Shown here one piece after another: positions 1-11,232 of a stretch of 64,000 bases of DNA. How positions within the stretch are numbered: position 1 is the stretch's first letter; the number at the start of each line of letters is the position of its first letter. This DNA comes from Abelmoschus esculentus (Eukaryota > Streptophyta > Magnoliopsida > Malvales > Malvaceae), in the NCBI GenBank assembly GCA_035048815.1, contig JAUCBN010000043.1, forward strand, positions 5,893,001-5,957,000, in the 5' to 3' direction. Below the pieces are notes generated by a model. The model had not been told where the DNA came from, ran no database searches, and worked only from the letters and a program-made list of their open reading frames with translations. The translations under genes were made by a program, and so were the position numbers.

Positions 1-960
1 TAACAAACACGAACACCTTCAGAAATAAATAAATAAATAAATAAACATATACACAATATTAAAAATTTAAATGAACATGAACCAAATATTAACATTTTTA
101 AAAACAAACAAACAAAAACAAATATAATTTATTCGTTCAATCTCAGTTCATTTATACTCGACTCTAACGGCTATTAACGGTCAAGAACTCCTTAAAAGAT
201 TTGAAAGCAAGCTTCAAACAGTCGTGGAACAATAAAAAATATCATAGTCAACGTTCATATATAGAAAAAGTGTTTTATGCTTGTAAAGTATATTTTTTTC
301 ATTAGAACATACTTGTGAGCTTAATAATTATATTTTCTAAAGTGTTAGATCTGTGGCGAGAGCTTAAAATTGTCAAAGGCAAATTCACTTTCTCTCAACG
401 TATTCGGTTGATCGTTCGATCCCAACAAACGTCTACCACTGAGTGATATCAAAACATTAGATATCATAAATTAATAAAATTGGACCTCACCGATTTCATA
501 GGCTCGGTCTATTTCAATTAGATCTTGGATAACATATTTTATCGTTTAGACATATTGATCTAAAATTAATTTTTTTTAATCTTCACCGACCCTAAAGTTT
601 TGGTGGGCTAATATAGATTAACTCGTGTCATATATTTTACTTTAATAGATGAATTTTTTATTGAATTTTTTTACATACACAATACCTCAAACTCGAAATC
701 TACTTAAGTGATATCAAATTATTTATCATTTAGATCAATAATTGATTCTAAATTACAATTTAATAATTGATAAAAATATTTTTATAAATATAATAATTTT
801 CCTATACCAATAACAAGATAAAAACATGGTTTTTAATATCTATGACCCTTTCCCCTCTTAATACCAAACCCTTCATTATCTCACACTCAAATCTCTCCTC
901 CCCCACCCATTTTTAACCACACCCCTTCTTTTAAGGACCCTTTCTTCTCCATTATCCTTT
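1..960. other. AT-rich upstream intergenic region
   Basis: No coding region is supported here. The first 170 bases contain an ATAA-type microsatellite (about 22-46) and short repeats of GAACA / GTTCATTT type. These resemble the inner part of small hAT-type elements, but no end or target duplication is visible, so I do not call one. The stretch at 840-960 is CT-rich (many CCCTTT, TCTCC and CCACCC runs), as is common just upstream of plant promoters. Confidence 0.5.
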
Positions 961-966
961 ACTCAA

Positions 967-974
967 TATATATT
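967..974 (+). promoter_or_regulatory. Candidate TATA box of the MADS-box gene
   Basis: TATATATT lies about 150 bp before the ATG at 1120, behind the CT-rich stretch. This would put transcription start near 1000 and leave a leader of about 120 nt. The assignment rests on motif and position only. Confidence 0.4.
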
Positions 975-1028
975 CCCAAATAGCAATTCCTCATCCATTA
1001 AATTTTATCTTCTAAAAATAAATTCGGA

Positions 1029-1092
1029 TTAGGGTTTTTGAGCAAACAAGACAAAACTTCCCATTTTGGCGTACAAAGAAAATTTAGGGTTT
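1029..1092 (-). promoter_or_regulatory. Two telobox motifs in the MADS-gene leader
   Basis: The nonamer TTAGGGTTT, reverse complement of the plant telobox AAACCCTAA, occurs at 1029-1037 and again at 1084-1092, both between the putative TATA box and the ATG. In plants, teloboxes are bound by TRB-type proteins that can recruit Polycomb complexes, and they are frequent in leaders of housekeeping genes. A role here is inferred. Confidence 0.4.
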
Positions 1093-1119
1093 ATACGAAG
1101 ATAAGATCAATAGACAGAC

Positions 1120-3461
1120 ATGGGACGTGTTAAGCTGGAGATTAAGAGAATAGAAAACAATACCAATCGTCAGGTCACCTTCTCCAAACGAAGGAATGGG
1201 TTGATTAAAAAGGCTTATGAACTTTCCATCCTCTGTGATATTGATATTGCTCTTATCATGTTCTCCCCTTCCGGTCGGATTAGCCATTTTTCTGGCAGGA
1301 GAAGGTACATCAATTATAATATATATATATAAAGATTATGTTTTCGTATTTATATTCGAATATGAATCTTTGATGAGTCATGATAACATGAATAAATACC
1401 ATGAACTTTTCAACAATAAAAGTCTACGTAAAGCTACGTGCATGCAAGAAAGAATCCATGCATGCTGATGCTCCAACAAAAATAAAATAAAATCAACTTT
1501 TTTTCTGTGAAAAAACAGGATCGAGGATGTCTTTATGCGTTACATTAATCTCCCCGACCGAGAAAGAGAACAGTAATGCTCTTCACCATATTTTAAGCTT
1601 ATATGTACATTTCTTTGACATGTTTATAACATCTCCATTGATTTGTCTGTTGCAGTGCTCTAATTTTCCCTGAACAAATCAGACACCCGTATGTTCTTAA
1701 ACCCTTTTTGTTTTGTTTTAATTTCTCTTTAAAACTCGAAATTCATATGTTAAAGCTAATCTTATTTATTCATTTTTTTAAAATTGCAGTGACATCCAAA
1801 ATAAAGAGGTAAGGAAAATGACTCACTGTTAGTATATGATATTTTCCATGAAAATGAAATTATATGGAATTTCAGTTCATAAATTTCTGTATTTTTTTGC
1901 AGTATTTGCTTAGGATTCTCCAGCAGCTAAGAAGTGAAAACGATATTGCTCTTCAACTTGCCAAGTTTGTCTACCTTTTCCTCTATATTTTGAGATAATT
2001 TCATTTTTTTTATTTTCAAAATATGTTTAAATATACTTTAGCTAATGGGGAAATGTTTTTTTTTTCCTCGTCTCTTTTCTTTTTCATGGGTTTTCTTCCG
2101 AACAGTCCAACATCTTTTAACTCAGATTTTAAGGTATCATAAACATGCTGTGTTTTCTTCCCTGATATCTTTTTTTTTGTGTGTGTGTGTTTGTTAATTA
2201 ATGTTTTTATTACAGGAAATCCAGCAAGAAATTGTAAGGTTACAACAACAACTTCAAATGGCCGAGGAACAGCTAAGGTATATATATTAACATGAAAGGA
2301 CACGTGATTTTATGTTAGGGGTATACTGTTAGGGAATTGTATTAGAAATTATAAAATTTTAGGATTGTGAACTTAGATAATTAACTATATGACAGTTCGG
2401 GCTAATTAACCTATCACTATTCTTCAAATCCAGGGCATATGAACCTGATCCTTTTAGGTTCACATCCATGGCGGAGCTTGAATCTTGTGAGAAACATCTT
2501 GCAGAAACATTAGCACATGTTGTGCAAAGAAAGGTCAGAATTATTGTTGTTGTTTTCATTAGTATTATTATATAACTTTCTTCTTCTTCTTACATGAAAT
2601 TTCCATGTCTTTGGCTTATAGGAATACATACTGAGCAACCATTTATCTTCTTATGGTCCATCTCCTATGCAGGTATTTCCTTTTTCTTGATGTAAAAATA
2701 ATGAATGGCATCTTTGGTAACTTAAAATCAACTTATCAAAAATTATTATTATCTTTCATCTTCGTTTTACGATTTTTTTTAACAGCAAGGATTACCTCCG
2801 TCTTTCGAACACGAGGTCGTCAATTGGCAGCTACCTGATAATGGCCAAAACCAATCCCAAATCTTTGATGCTTCATCATCTTTAAACCCTCTCAGGTACA
2901 CCCAATTTTCAGCTCTCCCCCCCCCCCCCCCAAAGCTTAATCATGCAAAATCGAACTCGAATTTTTAAGAATGATTGTGTGAATGAACCGGCTAAGCTTG
3001 AATGTTATAATACGTTGTAGGGATCTTTCATCGACGGTGTACGATCCGTTGTTGCAAGGAAGCATGTCGAATGTGGATCCACACAACATAGGAGGGGATC
3101 AATGCCATGTCTCAAACCCGAATGCCGAAAACTTCCCACCATGGCCTCAGTCTTTTGCTTCTACAGGGCTTCAATCCAACTCCATGCCATCAAACTTATA
3201 TTCCCATGTCCAGGTTCATTATTTTAAATCTCGATCACATACGAAAACCGATGATCAACGTTCGTGACAGTAATTTAAATTATCTAATTATCCTTGTGGT
3301 TTTAGCAGCATGGAATGGTGGGTCATCAAGAGATGGCCGAAATGGTGGCAAATGATCATCAAATGGAGATCCCAGGGAACTATAATTCACATGGTCAGAT
3401 AACAGATAACGAAGGCTCAAACTATGAGAACAGAGTTCAAGAACAACATAATGGGCAATGA
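1120..3461 (+). CDS. AGL104: MIKC*-type MADS-box transcription factor, AGL66/AGL104-like, 12 exons
   Basis: Exons read at GT-AG borders: 1120-1304, 1519-1572, 1656-1688, 1790-1808, 1903-1964, 2106-2133, 2216-2277, 2434-2533, 2622-2672, 2786-2895, 3021-3213 and 3306-3461. They total 1053 nt, giving 350 residues plus TGA; the last acceptor could also be at 3309. Residues 1-60 are a complete MADS DNA-binding domain starting MGRVKLEIKRIEN, with FSKRRNGLIKKAYEL in the middle. The next exons match the MIKC* I/K-like region: IEDVFMRYINLP, then LLRILQQLRSENDIALQ (about 98-118), a Gln/Leu-rich helix ending MAEEQLR (to 148), and YEPDPFRF followed by VVQRK (to 181). The C-terminal 170 residues are Asn/Gln/Ser-rich. 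The many short exons in the I/K part are typical of MIKC* genes. By family knowledge, P-clade members (AGL66/104) pair with S-clade AGL30/65 in pollen to drive late maturation genes. No frameshift or stop is seen. The function is inferred; the family is secure. Confidence 0.9.
2917..2931 (+). repeat. C15 homopolymer in intron 10 of the MADS gene
   Basis: Fifteen consecutive C residues lie 21 bp after the donor at 2896 in otherwise AT-rich DNA. It may be a real hypervariable tract, or its length may be a sequencing artefact. Confidence 0.9.
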
Positions 3462-3960
3462 CCATGCATGCCCTTTTTACAATGCTATATAACAACTTCA
3501 ATTTCACCTGCAATTTTACTGTTGTAATATTCCAAAACCCTAGGTCATGCTTCCTTGGGATACAAGCATGCATCCTAGTAAATGTACCATGCCAAATACC
3601 ATTTTCTTTCCTTTTTTCTGACATCTATCTTGCATATTACGAAACCTAGATATGTAATTGAAAACATTATTCATTAACTATTTATATAGAATCACTATTC
3701 GAAAAGAAATACTTTTCTTATGGATTTGTTATCGATTGTTGTTGATTTAATTTTACTATCGATGAGTGAGAAGGTAATTGCAATATGGGTGATTTAATTT
3801 TTACTTTGTAATGTAACAAATGTGAAATTTTAACATGTTTAAAAATCCTACCAATAATTAAATTAATTAAATCTTATATCAATAATAAATAAATTTAAAT
3901 TTTAAAGCATATTTATAAATTCAACTTATAAAAATGGGTGATATAAAATCTATTAGGTGT
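3462..3960. other. 3' flank of the MADS gene
   Basis: The sequence after the TGA is AT-rich. The transcript end probably lies in 3480-3700, but no single poly(A) signal stands out. No further coding sequence is seen. Confidence 0.5.
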
Positions 3961-3969
3961 TTAAGTTAT

Positions 3970-4596
3970 GAGAAATTATTATATGAATCCGTTCTACCAC
4001 CTAGGATATGGTCCCAACCAATTAAATTAAGGCACATCATATATTTTTCATATCATATTCACACATAAGCACATCCAAATCATTCACATTAATGTCTTCG
4101 GTTTAAAAAATATATATTATCAAAGATTTTTTATGTTGTTTTCCTCTTTATTGTTCAATTTTTTAATTATTTTTTTCTAAACCCTAACCCTAAACACTAA
4201 AACATAACCCCTAAACACTAAACCCCTAGCACTAAACCTTAACGTTAACCCTAAACCGTAAACCCTAAACCTAAACCATGACCCTAAACCCTAACCTTAA
4301 CCCTAAACATAAACTCTAAACCCTAAACTTAAACCATGATCCTAAACCCTAAACCCTAAATCTATAAAAAAGAAAAAATAATAATTGAGAAAAAATTTAA
4401 AGAACAAACAGAAAGATGACACAAGAAATCTTTGGTAATATTTTTTTTTCCTTTTTTAAATCAAAGACATTAAATTAGATGATTTGAACAAAGCTTATGT
4501 GTAAATATGATATGGAAAAAATATATGATGTGTCTCAATTTAATTGGTTGGGGACCATATCCAAAGTGGTAAAACGAGTTTATGTAATAATTTTTC
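3970..4596. mobile_element. Non-autonomous MULE-like foldback element with 9-bp TSD
   Basis: Two arms of about 200 bp are inverted copies of each other. The left end reads GAGAAATTATTATATGAA and the right end, reversed, GAAAAATTATTACATAAA. Further in, both arms share blocks such as ATATGGTCCC, CAACCAATTAAATT and CACATCATATATTTTT. The element is flanked by the perfect 9-bp direct repeat TTAAGTTAT at 3961-3969 and 4597-4605, the duplication length of Mutator-like elements. It has no coding capacity. The core between the arms is a telomere-like repeat (4177-4361). Confidence 0.8.
4177..4361 (+). repeat. Degenerate telomere-like array (CCCTAAA) inside the MULE
   Basis: About 185 bp is built from CCCTAAA heptamers and variants (CCCTAAC, CACTAAA, CCTTAAC, CCATGA). 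Several exact AAACCCTAA teloboxes are present. It fills the loop between the two inverted arms. Confidence 0.9.
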
Positions 4597-4605
4597 TTAA
4601 GTTAT

Positions 4606-5345
4606 ACATTTTTTAGATATGTGTATATTTTTTGACTGAGATGGATATTTAAAGTTTTATTTCAATAGGGTTTTAAGGTAATACCGTAACAAAAATTATC
4701 ACAAATAATAAAATGACATGTGGTTCTTGTTATTTATTTTAGAAATAAACAAAAAAATAAAATTAATTAATTTAAACAATATTCTAACATTTTTAAAAAT
4801 GAAAAAGTAGTCTTAAAATCTTTAATACTTCCGAACTTTAAAACTAAAATTGGTGTTACTATCTTTGTTGATAGCTTTGTTAGTCCTCGTCTCACCCATC
4901 GTCGTTATTCTATAGGTGGGGTTTTACTGACATCGAATAATGAATGCCAGAAATCTAGTCGTTCAAAATCAGAATGTAATGTCGTTTGCTGGTTATCGAC
5001 GATGACTGGTTGGGAGAAATGGGCGGTGTTTTTAGGCAACGGTGAAATCCGATTAGATTATCGATAATGGTAGTTGTGTCAATTTTGAGATTTTAAGGTT
5101 AGATTTTAGGGGTTTGAGATATTTTTAGAAAAATTAAGATTTTTTAGATTTTTATTAAAATTATTTTTGATCAATTTATTTGTAAAAAATTAAAATAGAC
5201 GTATATTAAATTATGATTGAGTGATAAATTTTTAATGATGTTACCTTAAAACACTAAAGGAATGAAATATTAAGTATATATCTCGAAAAAAGCATATAGT
5301 TTGGATACCTATTTTTGAGTTAAGTCAATTTTTTAACTCATGAAA
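4606..5345. repeat. Second inverted-repeat-bounded unit
   Basis: The segment at about 4615-4690, reversed, resembles 5230-5345. Both contain a GTTACCTTAAAA-type block, then an ATTTCAATA / GAATGAAA-like stretch and a TCTCAGTCAAAAAA / TCTCGAAAAAAG-like stretch. The middle (about 4850-5060) is less AT-rich than its surroundings and has no long ORF, so it could be a captured fragment. Ends and target duplication were not resolved. Related sequence recurs at 13820-14005. Confidence 0.4.
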
Positions 5346-5398
5346 TCACCTAAAACATACATATGAATGTCACGCCTGAAAATAGGTAAGGAACATTA

Positions 5399-5440
5399 AT
5401 CCCACATCGGAAAGGATAAGGGAGGTCTTGGGATATATAA
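5399..5440 (+). promoter_or_regulatory. USE-plus-TATA arrangement like a plant snRNA promoter, or an LTR start
   Basis: ATCCCACATCG (5399-5409) matches the plant snRNA upstream sequence element consensus RTCCCACATCG exactly. A TATATAA box (5434-5440) follows after 24 bp, the wider spacing known for Pol II-transcribed snRNA genes. The sequence downstream does not start like U1, U2, U4 or U5. Thirty bases upstream, TGTCACGCC at 5369 looks like the beginning of an LTR, and the same CCCACATCGG motif also occurs in some plant LTRs. I cannot choose between the two. Confidence 0.4.
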
Positions 5441-6648
5441 ACGATGGCGTTGCACATCCTATCAAATATGTTTTTTAAGAAGAGGATAATGACCATGTGA
5501 CACATGCACGTTGATTTGTTCTTCATTCAAAATAACAGGGGTGAATATCTTTTCTGATGCAATTTTTACACAGTTTATAGTGCTTATAAGTGTTGATTTT
5601 CAAACCATTTTAAAGAACATTTTTCAGTAATAAGACGTAAAAATTTATAAACACCATAAAAATATATTCAGATACCAATTAATATCGATTAAAACAAATC
5701 TATCGAAATTTAACTTTAAAACAATATTATAAAGAAATCGCGCTTTATCAACCGTGATTTTTACACATATAACGCAATAAATTCGTATCTTTTCGTATCA
5801 TACTCTCGTGGAAATTGCGTCTTGAGGGGCACAAATTTTTATCCCAAAACATTGAACTTTGGCACTTAATTTGATGTGTTATAACATCCCATCCTCGCAT
5901 TCATTATAGGTGGAAATCATCTGTTTTTTTTTTTCATATCTCTATTCGTGCTTCCCGCTTAGTTAGAAGATTTAGGATATAAAGTTTAGGATTCAAAGTT
6001 AAAGATTGTAATTAAGGTTTAAAGAATTAATAGTATGGTATAATTTTAGGGTGTAAGATTTAGGGTTTAAGATATAAAAATAAGGGTTAAAATTTAAAAT
6101 TTAATTTTTTAAAATTTAAAAAAAATATAAAAAATATAAGAAAAAATAAGAAAATTTTTACAAGTTCATTACGATGAAAGGTCATAAAACGCGCCTTGTA
6201 GAAGGCAAGACTTCATTACGTGGACCAAATGTGGGATACTTTTTTCATATGATTTCTGAGAGGGTACTTTTCCAATTAATTCCCCCAAAAGTATATTTTA
6301 TGAAATTAGCCGCGAAAAGAGACTAACCATCTAGAATCATAAATTTTTATAATAAAAATTCCACTCTTCCAAGGAAAAGTAAGCAGGGGAATTTTAAATG
6401 AGGTTAAAATAAGATATCAACATAAAACTCTTATAAAAATAATAAAAATTTATATAACTAAATAAATTCCTACTAATTGTTATAAGAGTTTGTTTTTATT
6501 TTGTTTGAAGTAAGAATGGATATTACATTATAACTTAAATTCTTATTATTTTTATAAAAATTTGTGTAAATTATAATATTTATATAATTATACACATATT
6601 TATACAAAAATAATATAATTTTATATAAATGCATCTCCTTTTAACCTC
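5441..6648. other. Intergenic, no gene seen
   Basis: AT-rich sequence with a weak telomere-like patch (about 5985-6085, TTTAGGGTTTAAG-type words). Isolated GC-containing words (5815-5840 and 6185-6215) may be remnants of small transposons. No ORF is credible. Confidence 0.5.
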
Positions 6649-6656
6649 ATTGTAAC

Positions 6657-7214
6657 TAGGGGTGTTCAAAAATATCCGATCCGATCCGATCGATCCGATC
6701 CGATTATCCATTGATCCGATCCAAAAATACGGATATCCGATCCGATTTTTATTTTTGGATCGGATATCCGATCCGATTTTAAGTTTTTCGGATCGGATAC
6801 GGATCACAATATTTCATGTTTCGGATTATCCGAAAATCCAAAAATTTATATTTTTATTAATATTAATCTTGTTATATTTAACAATTTAGTGCTTGTTATT
6901 TTTAAAAATTTTAAAAATTAAAACTTTTATAAATGTAATTATTATTGTATTTAGTAATTTATTGTTTATTATATTCGAAAGTTTAATTTTTTTTTTATAA
7001 ATACAACATCTAAATTTGAAAAATTAATTTAATCAAATTATATTTTTGGATAATTGGATATCCGAATATCCGATCCGAGTATCCGATATCCGAATATGCG
7101 GATATCCACTATTTTCCGGATCGGATACGGATCACTATATCATCGATCCGAAAACCCGAATATCCAAAAAAATCGGATCGGATCCGATCCGATATCCGAC
7201 AATGATCACCCCTA
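6657..7214. mobile_element. hAT-type non-autonomous element with GATCCGAT repeats
   Basis: The element starts TAGGGGTG and ends CACCCCTA, a perfect 8-bp terminal inverted repeat. It is flanked by the 8-bp direct duplication ATTGTAAC at 6649-6656 and 7215-7222, the hAT duplication length. Both ends are packed with GATCCG, GGATATCC and TCGGAT words, so the two halves can pair as a long imperfect hairpin. The middle is AT-rich. Open frames in it are by-products of the repeats. Confidence 0.85.
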
Positions 7215-7222
7215 ATTGTAAC

Positions 7223-10200
7223 CTCACGTTATCTAGAAGCACCCAAGAAAACATTCATCATTAAATCATAAAATAGAGTTTTTGGTATCTTGAAAAGGAT
7301 GGTTTTTAGGTTACCAGTTGCTTTCATCACACCTTTCCTCTAGTTTTGGACGAAGTGATCTGGCAATGCACAGTTGTTATGAATTTTCCAGGAACATTGA
7401 ATCAGATTGCTCGGACTTGGTCTGTCTGTATTTTTTAATAATTAATCAATCAGAGGTATAAAGTGAGTTTGGGGTTGTAATCAATCACGTTAAGTGCATG
7501 ATATCATGTTTACTAATATATATAATAAGATTAAAAAAATACAAATTTACAAAGAAAGATAATAAAGAAAGGAATCGAGAAATGCATATTCATTCACTTA
7601 ATCACGTATTTTAAAAAATAAAATAATTATTGACAGGAATTGATCTAAGTAATAATCAGTTTGATTTCGCTTAAACAAGTTTTAGGTTTTAAACGTTATG
7701 TAAACAAAAAATTTATGTTGGAAGACTCACACACCAAAACTAGGTATACGACAGAATCGGTCTGAATTAGTCAAGGCGATATCTTAAATTTAGGAGAACA
7801 AAAAATAAAATAATTCACAAGAATAGAACAACAATTATCCTGGTACACATGCACTTAATCCCGGGTGTAAATATGGGTAATTAAATATGTAATTATACAA
7901 ATTGTTTTTATTTCAGTGGTTAAAATAAGAGAAAAATAATAGTTTAGGAACTATTCACATAATTTTTTTTATTGTACTAGGTCAACCTTCTTTTAATGTT
8001 TAATGATCATAAATATCTCGATGATCATAAGTTAACAGATCAAAAACATAAATAACTATAAAGATTGAATTTAAAAATTGATGACTAAAACTATATAAAC
8101 ATTTCCTATAATAATTTATCCTTTATTTTTATTATAATTTAAATTTACTTAATAAAATTAATCTTTTATATTTAAATATTCCTTTAACATAGTCTTTATG
8201 TACGATATTGTCGAAGCAAACAACTTCATCATATCAAAACAGTAGTAGAATAACTGCATTTTGTTAATATATTATTGTACCATAAAAGTAATATGAGAGA
8301 AGAACAAATAATATAGAATATTAGAGATTAAAATAAAAATTAAATATAAATGATTAAAATTATTGAGATAATTGAATTTATGATAAACAAATAGATAGTA
8401 TGAGTTTTTAATATTAACATTATTATTATATAAAATTTTATCACTAGTTTTGTCTAGACTAATATTTAATGATCAATAATTTATTTGTAATAATATTTTA
8501 ATTGAGTAATATGTTTATAATCAAACTTATAGTTTTTTTTTACTTAGCTACAATGATTACAGTAATATCTGTTTTAGAGTATATACTCTCAACAATTGGA
8601 CATTGATCGCTCAATCACTGTGCTGACAGTACTGGTGCTCAAACCCATGACCTCCAAGAACAATAATTGTTCCTTTAATCGATGAGGCTAGATGGTTCGT
8701 GCAATATACCTAATAAAATTTATAAAAAATACGATAAAATTTATTTTGATTTTATTATTTTATCTATAATATTGAAATATGTAAGATTATTATTTTATAT
8801 ACAATCATCGAAAGAAAAATTATATTATTGGTCATTTTCGTCACGTCATCTATGAGAGCAACCAATCAAATGCATTCATTTTTTATTTTTTATTTTATTT
8901 TTTATCAAGTGAATCTTCACTAATTTTTATTGTAAATTAAATTTAAAAATATTTTTTATCATACGAGATAGAAAAACTAATAAAATAGATACATCTGATT
9001 GATTGATCTGATGAATAATATGATGAGAATCATTTATGATATAATTGCTCAAAAGATTTAATAAATAGTCACGATGGTAATTATCATTTTTCTTTATTTA
9101 AAAAAGATAAATATGATTATCATAATTTTTACTCCACTTGTAATAAAATTATTATTTTTATTTGTTGTTAATAATGTATATATTCATAAAAAACTAATAT
9201 ATAAAAAAAACTATTATTGAACCCCTAAATCATAATTTAGTTAATATTACTGATTAATCTAAATCAAGTCAACTGAATCCTCATATCCTTCATTATGCAG
9301 CCATCGTGCTTGCTAAATCATTGACAATTAAAATTAACTTCAGCTGGAATTTTGCAAGAAATAATTATCATTAAAAATGTATATAAAGATTAATCCGAAA
9401 CTAAAGTATTGTAATTGAGTTTAATTTTTTCATAAGAGTCTGTATTTGATTAATTTAAATTAAATATTATAAAAATTTAATATAAATATAATATTTTTAT
9501 AATAATAATATTTACATTTTATTTTAATATTAAAATAATGCATTCATGTTCTCCGGTCTTCTCTACATTTCAATGGCTGACGCCGCAAAATAGTAAAGCT
9601 GTAAACTCAACCATGGTCAACGTAAACTAACCTGAGTCAAGTTATTGAAGAAGAAAATAAAAAATGTCCTTAAAATTAAGTCACGTTGGAAATTTCCATT
9701 TCTTGTTTTTTTTATGATATTTTTTGAGATATTATATTTTTATTATATTATTTACAAAATTAATTAGTTAAATATATTTATTTCATAAATATAATTACCT
9801 ATGAATTAAATATGTATTTAAGGGTTATGTTATTAACAGTCCTAAAAATTTTAAAATTTTTTAGAGTTAATATATATTTAGTTTAATCATAAATTATAAA
9901 TACTAATCTCTAATCCCTAAACATTAGACCCTAAATTTAAATCATAAAAATTAAACATAAACCCTAAACTATAAACATTAAACTTTAAATTTAGATACTA
10001 ACCCTAAACCCTAATTATATGATCGAAGGAGTTTTGACGTTGACTTTATGATGTTTAAATATAATTAATGATTTGTGCCCACCACTCCCTCCCCATCTTT
10101 CGAATTGCTCAGTTTTGCAATATGTTATTCAATATACAAATAAATAAATAAGTTTGTGGGATGATTAAGGAAGATTTTAATTATTGATCTTAAAATAATT

Positions 10201-10861
10201 TTCATTCAACGGTAAGATCTCTAATTTATATGGACAGATAACCTGATGAATCTAATTTACTAACAACTTTTCCAAATAAATTTTTGAAGCTGAAGAAAAT
10301 TTATAAATTTTTTAAGATAAAACAATGCAGGAGGACAAATTTTTCAGAGGATTGATAGCATATATATATTTTTAATTTAATTGTCATCATTGATTCGTAT
10401 TTAATAAAAAATAAGGAAAAATGATGTTACATTAGGTTTGTCCAAGATTTAAGCATCGGTTTTCGGTGATTGGGGCGATGGTTATGTGAGTGGGTTGAGG
10501 GGTTTTAATCAAGGCTTGACGATAGACTCGAAGACACCAACTGTTGGAAGATTTTCATTCCCTAAATATTTATTTTAAGGGCATTGCTTTCTAAATAATC
10601 CTTTTGCATGGTCTCATTATAAAATAATAATTTAAATTTCAAAAAAATAATTTTATTTAATTTTACTGTATATATATTTTTTTAGAATTCATAATATTAA
10701 ATTAATTTATATATTATTTAATTTTAATATAAAAAATTTTAAAATTTAAAATTTCTCATTCAAACGTAATCTTTGTAGAAAATTACAATATTTTTAATTG
10801 AGCATATTTTTTTTCCTATAGTATAATTGTTTTATGTGCTCTAAATTATTTTCTGTCGCTT
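7223..10861. other. Long AT-rich intergenic stretch
   Basis: No gene is supported across 3.6 kb. A less AT-rich patch at 7290-7430 could be an old coding remnant but matches nothing I recognise. A possible decayed tRNA-derived SINE lies at 8560-8705, and a weak telomere-like patch (ACCCTAAACCCTAA words) at about 9900-10015. The rest is poly-A/T-rich sequence. Confidence 0.5.
8560..8705 (-). repeat. Possible tRNA-derived SINE remnant
   Basis: Read on the minus strand, the segment begins GCACGAACCATCTAGCCTCA and later has GGGTTTGAGCACC. The spacing and look resemble the A and B boxes of a tRNA-like Pol III promoter, though both are imperfect. No poly-A tail or duplication was found. Weak call. 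Confidence 0.25.
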
Positions 10862-10966
10862 TTGTTGGTTAAGTAGACTACAAAATAGGGCGTCAGCACT
10901 AATAGGTAATAATAAATAAATAAATAAGAACAAAAAATAAACTGTATTGTTGGTTAAGTAGACTAC
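10862..10966 (+). repeat. Exact 20-bp direct repeat
   Basis: TTGTTGGTTAAGTAGACTAC occurs at 10862-10881 and, without mismatch, at 10947-10966. The 65 bp between them contain ATAA repeats and an A-rich stretch. This could be the duplication around a very short retroposed fragment. Confidence 0.7.
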
Positions 10967-11232
10967 GATGGTAGTGATCGTCTAATCTAAAAGAAAGAAC
11001 TCAAGCTCTGTAAATAAAACTCTCAAATTTCACAAATAAAACAAAATGCTTTTCTAACTGATTTTTTAAATATGAGAAGCGAAACCTCTTATTTATAGGT
11101 TGAAAGCAGGGACAAATCTGTTAGATAATCGGATAAAATCTGATTTAAATTTTAAATTTAATAACAGATTATATACAATCAAATCTCGAATAATATCAGA
11201 TAATATCCATTTAAAATATCAGATAATATCAG

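Noticed and set aside
1217..1468. Open frames overlapping MADS exon 1 in other frames (also 1287-1084 minus)
   Set aside because: They are shadows of the conserved MADS-box exon; the frame at 1120 with spliced continuation gives the family protein.
4177..4361. A true chromosome-internal telomere or fusion site
   Set aside because: The array is degenerate, short and enclosed by transposon arms with a target duplication, so transposon cargo explains it better.
5441..5560. A U-type snRNA or C/D snoRNA gene after the USE/TATA pair
   Set aside because: No U1, U2, U4 or U5 start is recognisable, and the only C-box-like word (GATAATGA) is imperfect, so no RNA gene is called.
6580..7264. Three ORFs rich in Ile/Arg/Asp/Pro
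   Set aside because: They are read-through of GATCCGAT repeats in the hAT element, not proteins.
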